Positions 58,169 to 64,000 of a stretch of DNA of 64,000 nucleotides are shown here, in pieces. A model generated the notes under the pieces. That model saw nothing but the letters and a program-made list of their open reading frames with translations. It was not told where the DNA came from and searched no databases. Within the stretch, counting starts at the first letter, position 1, and each line of letters begins with the position of its first letter. The DNA comes from JBBSBL01 sp046330255 (lineage in GTDB: Bacteria; Actinomycetota; Thermoleophilia; Solirubrobacterales; Solirubrobacteraceae): NCBI GenBank assembly GCA_046330255.1, contig JAXLTC010000001.1, positions 434,001-498,000 of the forward strand, written 5' to 3'. The position numbers and the translations under genes were made by a program.

Positions 58169-59383
58169 CTAGATCTTGTGGCGCTGCAGGAGCTTGCGGC
58201 CGATCACCATGCGCTGGATCTCAGAGGTGCCCTCGCCGATCAGCAGCAGCGGTGCGTCGCGATACAGGCGCTCGATCTCGTACTCCTTGGAGTACCCGTA
58301 GCCGCCGTGGATGCGGAAGCTCTCCTCGACGCAGAAGCGGCCGGCCTCCGAGGCGAAGAGCTTCGCCATGCCGGCCTCGAGATCCGAGCGCTCGCCCGCG
58401 TCCTTCATCCGCGCGGCGCGCATCGTCATCAGCCGCGCCGCGTCGACCTGCGTCGCCATGTCCGCGAGCTTGAACTGGATCGCCTGGTGCTGGGCGATCG
58501 GGCGGCCGAACGTCTTGCGCTCCTGGCTGTAGCGCAGCGCAAGCTCGAGCGCGCGCTGTGCGATGCCGACCCCGCGCGCCGCGACGTTGACGCGGCCGAC
58601 CTCGAGCGCGTCCATCATCTGCACGAACCCCCGGCCGAGCCCGGCCTCCTCGCCGCCGAGGATGTTGTCCGCCGGGCAGCGGTAGCCGTCGAAGACCAGC
58701 TCGGTCGACTCGACGCCCTTGTAGCCCATCTTCTTGATCTTGGGCGGAACCGTGAACCCGGCCCAGTCGCCCGTGTTCTCGTGCGCGCCAGGCTCCTTCT
58801 CGGCGATGAAGCAGGTCATGCCCTTGTAGGCGGGCTCGGCGGCGGTGTCGGTCTTGACGAGCACGAAGCACAGGGCCGACATCAGCCCGTTGGTGACCCA
58901 CATCTTCTGCCCGTTGATCTCCCAGGCGCCGTCGTCCAGCCGCTTGGCGGTCGACTTGATGCCCTGGACGTCGGAGCCGGCCTCGGGCTCCGAGAGCGAG
59001 AACGAGGCGCGGATCTCGCCCGTGGCCATCTTGGGCAGGAAGCGCGCCTTCTGCTCCTCGGTGCCGAACTTCATCAGCAGGTAGGAGCCGATGAAGTGCG
59101 TGTTGATGATCCCGGAGATCGAGATCCAGCCGCGCGAGAGCTCCTCGACGATCATCGCGTAGGTCGTGAGGTCGAGCCCCATCCCCCCGTGCTCCTCGGG
59201 GATCGTCACCCCGAAGAGGCCCAGCTCGCGCATCTGCTCGACGATCGGCTCCGGGAAGGAGTCCTCGTGGTCGTAGTGCTCGGCGTTGGGGATGATCTGC
59301 TCGTCGACGAACTGGCGCACCATCTCGGTGATCGCCTTCTGCTCGTCGGTCTTGTCCGTGGGGGTGGGGCTGGCGATGGCCAT
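58169..59383 (-). CDS. Acyl-CoA dehydrogenase
   Basis: This 404-residue flavoenzyme has the N-terminal helical domain, FAD/substrate loops FSLSEPEAGSDV and MWVTNG, the C-terminal helices (RKTFGRPIAQHQAIQFKLADM) and the catalytic Glu in LLIGEGTSEIQR at the end. It oxidises acyl-CoA at C2-C3. Candidate substrates include branched short acyl-CoAs; methylsuccinyl-CoA is possible because ethylmalonyl-CoA genes occur in the window, but the long N-terminal extension of proteobacterial methylsuccinyl-CoA dehydrogenase is absent. ATG 59383 is preferred to an upstream GTG-like extension. Confidence 0.92.
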   Translation of the reverse strand: MAIASPTPTDKTDEQKAITEMVRQFVDEQIIPNAEHYDHEDSFPEPIVEQMRELGLFGVTIPEEHGGMGLDLTTYAMIVEELSRGWISISGIINTHFIGSYLLMKFGTEEQKARFLPKMATGEIRASFSLSEPEAGSDVQGIKSTAKRLDDGAWEINGQKMWVTNGLMSALCFVLVKTDTAAEPAYKGMTCFIAEKEPGAHENTGDWAGFTVPPKIKKMGYKGVESTELVFDGYRCPADNILGGEEAGLGRGFVQMMDALEVGRVNVAARGVGIAQRALELALRYSQERKTFGRPIAQHQAIQFKLADMATQVDAARLMTMRAARMKDAGERSDLEAGMAKLFASEAGRFCVEESFRIHGGYGYSKEYEIERLYRDAPLLLIGEGTSEIQRMVIGRKLLQRHKI

Positions 59384-59514
59384 CTGCGGGGCGGCTCCGG
59401 GGTTGCTTGGGTGCCGGCCAGGATACCCGCGGCGCATGGTCGGGCCGCTGCCGGCGGGGCGAACCTAGACTGCCGCAGCGTGACCCCCGGGGCGCCGATC
59501 CTGCCGATGGCGGC

Positions 59515-60951
59515 GTGAACTTCGCCCGCGACGTCGTCGCTGCCGCGCCGCCCGGCGGGCTCGCGATGGTCTCGCTCTCGCGCGAGGGCGAGCGGCGGGA
59601 GTGGAGCTTCGGCGAGGTCGCCGAGCGCTCATCGAGGCTCGCCGGTGCGCTTGCCGCGCGCGGGGTGGGCCGGGGACACGTGGTCATGACGCTCGTGGGC
59701 AACCGGCCGGAGTGGGTGCTCGCGATGGTCGCCTGCTTCCGGCTGGGCGCCGTGGCGCTCCCCTGCAACGAGCAGCTGCGCGCCGGGGACCTGCGGCTGC
59801 GGCTCGGTGCCGCACGCCCGCGGGCGGTGATCGCCGACGAGCGGAACATGGGCGAGCTCTCGGCGGCCGCGCCGGAGTGCGAGGTGCTCGTGGTCCCGGA
59901 CGAGTCGCTGTTCTCCGCCCCGGCGGCCCCTGCGGTCGATGTCGCCGCGGACGACGGCTGCCTGGTGACGTTCACCAGCGGCACGACGGGCGAGGCCCGC
60001 GGGGTCCTGCACGGGCAGCGCTACCTCGCGGGCCAGCGCCTCCAGGCGGAGCACTGGCTGGACGCGCGGCCCGGGGACCTCGTCTGGTGCACCGCGGCGA
60101 GCGGCTGGTCGAAGTCGGCGCGCAACGTGTTCGTCGCGCCGTGGCTGCGGGGCGCCGCGGCGCTGCTGCACGACGCGCGGTTCGACCCGGCGCAGCGGCT
60201 GGAGATCCTCGAGCGCGAGCACGTGAGCGTGCTCTGCATGGCGCCGACCGAGTACCGCGTGATCGCCAAGCGCGCCGAGCCGCGGCCGGTCGATGGCCTG
60301 CGCTCGCTCGTGGCGGCGGGCGAGGCGCTGAACCCGGAGGTGCTTCGGGTCTTCTCGGAGGCGACCGGCCTGGAGATCCGCGACGGCTACGGCCAGACCG
60401 AGACCGGGCAGACCACGGGTGCGCGGCCGGGCGAGCCGGCGCGACCCGGGTCGATGGGCCGGCCGCTGCCCGGCGTGCGGCTGTGGATCGACGACGGGGA
60501 GCTGATGGCCGACCCGCGCACCGTCCCGACGTTCTTCGTCGGCTACCTCGGGGAGCCGCCCGTTGCGCTCCGGGAGCCCTGGCGCACCGGCGACCGCGTA
60601 TGCCGGGACGACGATGGGTTCCTGTACTTCGAGGGCCGCGCCGACGATGTGATCATCAGCGCCGGCTACCGGATCGGGCCGTTCGAGGTCGAGTCGGCGC
60701 TCGTCTCGCATCCGGGCGTGGCCGAGGCGGCGGTCGTCGCGGCGCCGGACGAGGAGCGCGGCTCGGTCGTGCGCGCGGTCGTGGTCCTGCGCGACGGCTT
60801 CGCCCCGGGCGACGGCCTGGCGCGCGAGCTCCAGGAGCACGTCAAGGCGCAGACCGCGCCCTACAAGTACCCGCGCGTCGTCGACTTCGCCGCCGAGCTG
60901 CCGAAGACGCCGAGCGGGAAGGTGCGCCGGGCTGCGTTGCGGGAGGGGTAG
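59515..60951 (+). CDS. AMP-forming acyl-CoA synthetase (ANL superfamily)
   Basis: This 478-residue ligase has P-loop FTSGTTGEARGV (~residue 150), the A5 motif DGYGQTETGQTT, A7 TGDRV and FEGRADDVIISAGYRIGPFEVE, and the C-terminal catalytic Lys in PKTPSGKVRR. It makes acyl-CoA from a carboxylic acid, ATP and CoA. The pattern is like medium-chain or benzoate/acetyl-type ligases (SACSM). The protein is ~60 residues shorter at the N-terminus than usual; the GTG at 59515 is the only reasonable start. It is divergent from the acyl-CoA dehydrogenase. Confidence 0.9.
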   Translation: MNFARDVVAAAPPGGLAMVSLSREGERREWSFGEVAERSSRLAGALAARGVGRGHVVMTLVGNRPEWVLAMVACFRLGAVALPCNEQLRAGDLRLRLGAARPRAVIADERNMGELSAAAPECEVLVVPDESLFSAPAAPAVDVAADDGCLVTFTSGTTGEARGVLHGQRYLAGQRLQAEHWLDARPGDLVWCTAASGWSKSARNVFVAPWLRGAAALLHDARFDPAQRLEILEREHVSVLCMAPTEYRVIAKRAEPRPVDGLRSLVAAGEALNPEVLRVFSEATGLEIRDGYGQTETGQTTGARPGEPARPGSMGRPLPGVRLWIDDGELMADPRTVPTFFVGYLGEPPVALREPWRTGDRVCRDDDGFLYFEGRADDVIISAGYRIGPFEVESALVSHPGVAEAAVVAAPDEERGSVVRAVVVLRDGFAPGDGLARELQEHVKAQTAPYKYPRVVDFAAELPKTPSGKVRRAALREG

Positions 60952-60981
60952 GCGGGAGCGGAGCGCCCCGTCGCGCTCCCC

Positions 60982-61066
60982 GCGAACGGCGGCATCGAAG
61001 GGGGATGGGCGGCTTGGCCCGAGCCGCTCTGCCACCTCGGCGAACGGCGGCATCGATGAAAGCCGC
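60982..61066. repeat. Two left outer arms of hairpin element (copy E)
   Basis: GCGAACGGCGGCATCGAAGG begins at 60982 and GCGAACGGCGGCATCGATGA at 61040, two direct copies 58 bp apart with a small GCGGCT/AGCCGC hairpin between. They precede the endonuclease gene. The inverted partner is at 62153-62178, beyond that gene. The duplicated left arm repeats the situation at 11.3-11.6 kb. Confidence 0.82.
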
Positions 61067-61135
61067 GCGGCCTGCGGCGGTGATTCGGCGCATTCGGGCG
61101 CCCACGTATCGCGGTTCGCTCCGGATAATGGGCGC

Positions 61136-62122
61136 ATGGTCGGCCCTGGTGTCCTTAACCCCCATAGTGGTGGTCAACCACACGAGGAGCATCGGGATCG
61201 CCGGATCGGTGCGCTCGCGGACCGGCAGCACGGCGTTGTGGCCCGGCGAGACCTCGAGCGACTGGGCGTGAGGCGGCGCGCGATCGAGCGACGCCTGGAA
61301 GCCGGGCGTCTGAGATCGCTCTACCGCGGCGTGTACTCGGTGGGCCATCGAGTCGTCCCGCGTGAGGGCCACTTCCTTGCCGCCGTTCTCGCCTGCGGGC
61401 CCGACGCGACGCTGAGCCACCGCTCAGCGGCGGCGCTGTGGGGCATCCGCCCTACGGCTCGGGCTCGCACCGAGGTGAGTTGCCCCCGTGCGCTTCGCCC
61501 CCGTGATGGCATCCAGCTCCATCGCGCCATCCTCGCCGCGGACGAGCGCGCAACCATCGAGGCCATCCCGGTCACGACTCCCGCACGCACGCTCCTGGAC
61601 CTCGCCGCGGTCCTCGATCGCCGCCAGCTCGAGCGCGCCGTCAACGAGGCCGAGGTCCAGCGGATCTTCAACGGCATCGCGCTCGCGGCGCTGCTGGACC
61701 GTCACCCCCACCGCCACGGCGCCCCCGCCTTGTCCGCGGTACTCGCCGATTCGGATCCCGGCGCGACCAGAACCCGCAGCGAGCTCGAGGCCGCCTTCCT
61801 GGACGTCGTCCGACGCCACGGGCTCCCGTCGCCCGAGATCAACACCCGGGTCGAGGCTCCCGGGAGCTCTTACGAGGTCGACGCTCTCTGGCGGCCCCAG
61901 CGCCTGATCGCCGAACTCGACGGTGCCGCCACGCACTCCACCCGCCGGCAATTCGAGCGCGATCGCCTGCGCGACACCAAGCTCACACTCGCAGGCTGGC
62001 GCGTCGTGCGGATCACCTGGCTGCGCCTGCGCGGAAACCCCGCCGAGGTCGCCGCCGACCTCCAAGCGCTGCTGGCCCCATCCCATGCTCCGCGTGTGGT
62101 TGACCACCACAGTGGTGGTTAA
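61136..62122 (+). CDS. AbiEi-like N-terminal domain plus DUF559/Vsr-like endonuclease, inside inverted repeats
   Basis: This 328-residue protein has an N-terminal AbiEi-type winged-helix region (RRIGALADRQHGVVARRDL, LYRGVYSVGH, HRSAAALWGI) and an AbiEi-like middle. A C-terminal DUF559/Vsr-like PD-(D/E)xK nuclease follows: RSELEAAFL, YEVDALWRPQRLIAELDG (Asp, Glu) and FERDRLRDTKLTLAGWRVVRITW. Such proteins are frequent and multi-copy in Actinobacteria; their role is unsettled. Unusually, both ends of the reading frame lie in 44 bp inverted repeats, so the N-terminus reads NPHSGGQPHE and the C-terminus VDHHSGG-stop from the same DNA. The ATG at 61136 is the only in-frame start found and lacks a clear ribosome site. 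Confidence 0.82.
   Translation: MVGPGVLNPHSGGQPHEEHRDRRIGALADRQHGVVARRDLERLGVRRRAIERRLEAGRLRSLYRGVYSVGHRVVPREGHFLAAVLACGPDATLSHRSAAALWGIRPTARARTEVSCPRALRPRDGIQLHRAILAADERATIEAIPVTTPARTLLDLAAVLDRRQLERAVNEAEVQRIFNGIALAALLDRHPHRHGAPALSAVLADSDPGATRTRSELEAAFLDVVRRHGLPSPEINTRVEAPGSSYEVDALWRPQRLIAELDGAATHSTRRQFERDRLRDTKLTLAGWRVVRITWLRLRGNPAEVAADLQALLAPSHAPRVVDHHSGG
61150..61193. repeat. Left 44 bp inverted repeat/hairpin of the endonuclease element
   Basis: The sequence from GTGTCCTTAACC to CACGAGGAGCAT matches the reverse complement of 62085-62128 at 39 of 44 positions. It is itself partly palindromic around AGTGGTGGTCAACCACAC. It covers the first codons of the endonuclease gene. Confidence 0.9.
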
Positions 62123-62128
62123 CGACAC
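62085..62128. repeat. Right 44 bp inverted repeat/hairpin of the endonuclease element
   Basis: The sequence ATGCTCCGCGTG...TTAACGACAC is the inverted partner of 61150-61193 (5 mismatches in 44). It forms a strong internal hairpin, GTGGTTGACCACCAC against GTGGTGGTTAACGAC, and includes the TAA stop of the endonuclease gene. Confidence 0.9.
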
Positions 62129-62152
62129 CCGGAGCGACCCACCCGTTCAGGA

Positions 62153-62178
62153 CCCTCCCTCGATGCCGCCGTTCGACG
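62153..62178. repeat. Right outer arm of hairpin element (copy E)
   Basis: The reverse complement reads GTCGAACGGCGGCATCGAGG and on, matching the left arms at 60982 and 61040 over the GAACGGCGGCATCGA core. With them it encloses the endonuclease gene in a second, outer set of inverted repeats. It ends 21 bp before the next gene. Confidence 0.82.
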
Positions 62179-62199
62179 GCCGGTACCCTGACCGCGCCG

Positions 62200-62349
62200 A
62201 TGTCCACGACCGCCGTCTCGCTCTTCTGGAACCTCGGCCTGCTCGGGATCATCATCTGCGCCGTGGCGGTCGCGGCGCTGCTCTACCCGATGCTCAGGGC
62301 CGACCGCGCCGAGCGCGCCACGCCGCCCGACGACGAGCCCGACTCCTGA
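62200..62349 (+). CDS. Small single-helix membrane protein (49 aa)
   Basis: This short gene runs from ATG 62200 to TGA 62347-62349. The product begins STTAVSLFWNLGLLG, has one hydrophobic helix (LGLLGIIICAVAVAALLYPML) and a charged tail (RADRAERATPPDDEPDS). The topology suggests the tail faces the cytosol. It resembles small cytochrome-oxidase- or secretion-associated proteins only in general layout, so no function is assigned. Confidence 0.6.
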   Translation: MSTTAVSLFWNLGLLGIIICAVAVAALLYPMLRADRAERATPPDDEPDS

Positions 62350-62367
62350 GCGCGGGCCGCCCGGCCC

Positions 62368-64000
62368 TCACGCCCTGATCCGCTCGCCCTTCGGGTCCCA
62401 CAGCGGCTCGACGGCCACCTCGCCCTCGACCCAGCGGTCGAAGATGTCGACCTCGACCGCGGTCCCGGGCTCGGCGTGCTCGGGCGGCACGTACGCGTAG
62501 GCGATCGAGCGCCCGACCGTGAATCCGTAGGCACCCGTCGTCACGCGACCGACGATCTCGCCCCCGATCCGCACGGGCTCGTTGCCGAGCGCGACCGAGC
62601 GCGGGTCGGCCAGCACCAGGCAGCGCAGGCGCTTGCGCGGACCGGCCTTGCGCGCCGCGACCAGCGCGTCGCGCCCGATGAACCCGCCATCCTTGTCGAG
62701 CTTCACGCAGAAGCCGACACCGCCCTCGTACGGGGTCTCGTCCGGAGTGATGTCCGCGCCCCACAGCCGGTAGCCCTTCTCGATCCGCATCGTGTCGATC
62801 GCGCGGTAGCCGCCGGCCACCATGCCGTGCGGCTCGCCCGCCGCCCAGAGCGCGCGCCACAGCCCGAGCCCGTACTCGGCCGGGCAGTAGAGCTCCCAGC
62901 CGAGCTCGCCGACGAACGTCACGCGCAGCGCCCGGCACGGAACGTCGCCGACCGCGATCTCGCGCATCGTCATGTAGGGGAACGCCTCGTTGGAGAGGTC
63001 CGCGGCGGTGACCGCCCCGAGGATGTCGCGCGCGCGCGGCCCCCAGAGCCCGAAGCACGACCGCTGCGAGGTGACGTCCGCGACGCGCACGCTCCCGTCG
63101 GCCGGGGCATGGCGGCGGATCCAGCCGAGGTCGTGGTTCCCGAACGCGGTGCCGGTGACGATCGAGAGCTCCTCCTCCCCCACCCGCGTGACCGTGAAGT
63201 CGCACTCGATCCCGCCGCGCGAGTTGAGCATCTGCGTGTAGGTGATCCCGCCGACCTCGCCCGCGACCCGGTTGTCGCACAGCCGCTCCAGGAACGCCGC
63301 CGCGCCCGGCCCGGAGATCGAGAGCTTCGCGAACGACGACTCGTCGAACAGCCCCGCGCGCTCGCGCGTGCCCTCGTGCTCGGCGCCGATCGCGGGCGAC
63401 CAGTGCTGCCCCGCCCAGCCGCGCGGGCGCAGCGCCTCGTCGCCGGCGGCCGCGTTGGACTCGTACCAGTTGACGCGCTCCCAGCCCGACTTCTCCCCGA
63501 ACGCCGCGCCGTGCTCGCGGTGCCAGGAGTTCGCGGCGCCGACGCGCAGCGGCCGCCCGGCCTGCCGCTCGTGGCCCGGGTACTTGATGTCGTAGTAGGT
63601 CTCGTAGACCTCGCGCACGCGCGCGAGCGTGTAGGAGGGCGAGCGGTAGTGGCGCCCGAAGCGCCGGATGTCCATGTGCCAGAGGTCGATCGAGGGCTCG
63701 CCCTCCGCGATCCACTCGGCCATCACCTTCCCGATCCCGCCCGCGCCGGCCAGTCCGTGCGCGCAGAACCCGGCCGCGACGAACAGCCCGCGGACCTCGG
63801 TCTCGCCCAGGCAGAACTCCCCGTCGGGGGTGAACGCCTCCGGGCCGTTGATCAGCCGCGTCACCGTGATCTGGTCCATCGCCGGCACGCGCCGGCGCGA
63901 GTTGCGCACGATCTCCTCGAAGCGGTCCCAGTCCTCCTCGAGCAGGCGGCCGTTGAAGTCCGGCGGGATCGCGTCGAAGCCGCGGCCGCCCCCCTCGAGC
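62368..64000 (-). CDS. Dimethylglycine/sarcosine dehydrogenase-type FAD enzyme with GcvT domain (N-terminus cut by window edge)
   Basis: The C-terminal 544 residues are in the window. The visible N-terminal part is the end of a DAO-type FAD domain (INGPEAFTPDGEFCLGETEVRGLFVAAGF, GIGKVMAEWIAEGEP). Then come the linker region ANSWHREHGAAFG and a folate-binding GcvT domain (SSFAKLSISGPGAAAFLERL, MLNSRGGIECDFTVTR, GYRAIDTMRIEKGYRLWG, GGVGFCVKLDKDGGFIGRDAL). Full proteins are ~800-850 residues. They oxidatively demethylate N-methylated glycines and pass the one-carbon unit to tetrahydrofolate. The reading frame is open to the window end, so the start lies outside. Confidence 0.92.
   Translation of the reverse strand, partial: LEGGGRGFDAIPPDFNGRLLEEDWDRFEEIVRNSRRRVPAMDQITVTRLINGPEAFTPDGEFCLGETEVRGLFVAAGFCAHGLAGAGGIGKVMAEWIAEGEPSIDLWHMDIRRFGRHYRSPSYTLARVREVYETYYDIKYPGHERQAGRPLRVGAANSWHREHGAAFGEKSGWERVNWYESNAAAGDEALRPRGWAGQHWSPAIGAEHEGTRERAGLFDESSFAKLSISGPGAAAFLERLCDNRVAGEVGGITYTQMLNSRGGIECDFTVTRVGEEELSIVTGTAFGNHDLGWIRRHAPADGSVRVADVTSQRSCFGLWGPRARDILGAVTAADLSNEAFPYMTMREIAVGDVPCRALRVTFVGELGWELYCPAEYGLGLWRALWAAGEPHGMVAGGYRAIDTMRIEKGYRLWGADITPDETPYEGGVGFCVKLDKDGGFIGRDALVAARKAGPRKRLRCLVLADPRSVALGNEPVRIGGEIVGRVTTGAYGFTVGRSIAYAYVPPEHAEPGTAVEVDIFDRWVEGEVAVEPLWDPKGERIRA

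Noticed and set aside
61136..62122. Classical insertion sequence with transposase
   Set aside because: No DDE, HUH or serine/tyrosine recombinase motifs are seen and no flanking target duplication was evident. The nuclease resembles DUF559/Vsr proteins.
1..64000. tRNA or rRNA genes
   Set aside because: No GTTCGA-type T-arm with matching acceptor stem nor rRNA signature was recognised by eye; a covariance search would be needed to exclude one fully.

Overview
The window comes from a very GC-rich actinobacterium, most likely class Thermoleophilia, order Solirubrobacterales (Solirubrobacter, Conexibacter or Patulibacter type). The basis is codon use, many GTG starts, Arg/Ala-rich secreted proteins with a shared C-terminal domain, and the mix of families. 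No rRNA, tRNA, CRISPR array, phage module or classical insertion sequence was seen. Genes lie on both strands in short operons, and several convergent pairs end in palindromes that contain both stop codons.

Layout. 0-6 kb: DtxR-type metal regulator (cut by the window edge), YgfZ, DEAD-box helicase, a frameshifted Ni/Co transporter, and a DEDDh exonuclease fused to a GIY-YIG nuclease. 6-12.8 kb: lipoprotein, large secreted hydrolase, a MarR-MFS efflux operon with a clear operator, and CorA. 12.8-25 kb: crotonyl-CoA carboxylase/reductase, a SufR-like regulator facing a ferredoxin, ClpS, ethylmalonyl-CoA mutase with its GTPase chaperone, two SHOCT-tailed membrane proteins, a Bax-inhibitor-1 protein and a Vgb-PASTA protein. 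25-31 kb: glycosylase and a zinc (or manganese) uptake operon with a permease-binding-protein fusion, a Zur-like box and a Fur-family gene. 31-43 kb: envelope and secreted enzymes (deacetylase, lysyl oxidase-like protein, GH78-like enzyme, glycosyltransferase), VapBC, F420-type oxidoreductase, MoaA and crotonase. 43-52 kb: a drug-type ABC exporter, PEP carboxykinase, a beta-helix protein, and MaoC hydratase with a malyl-CoA lyase. 52-64 kb: second VapBC, succinyl-CoA ligase with a reduced ferredoxin, a nine-repeat propeller protein, SCP2, acyl-CoA dehydrogenase, acyl-CoA ligase, an endonuclease gene inside nested inverted repeats, and a dimethylglycine dehydrogenase-type enzyme cut by the window edge.

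Metabolic theme. Scattered genes cover much of the ethylmalonyl-CoA pathway: carboxylase/reductase, B12-dependent mutase and MeaB, a MaoC hydratase, a beta-methylmalyl/malyl-CoA lyase, and an acyl-CoA dehydrogenase that might act on methylsuccinyl-CoA. PEP carboxykinase and succinyl-CoA ligase fit C2 or fatty-acid assimilation without isocitrate lyase, and the Ni/Co transporter could supply cobalt for B12.

Most interesting signal. A family of 130-150 bp intergenic elements occurs at about 11.5, 40.9, 46.3 and 55.4 kb. Each has outer inverted arms beginning GCGAAC and a central, less GC-rich hairpin. At 61-62.2 kb the same arms and a related hairpin, present twice in inverted orientation, bracket a gene for an AbiEi-like/DUF559 (Vsr-like) endonuclease. 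The arrangement resembles REP palindromes with their RAYT transposase, but with a different nuclease family. The mobility hypothesis is inference; the repeat structure is read directly from the sequence.
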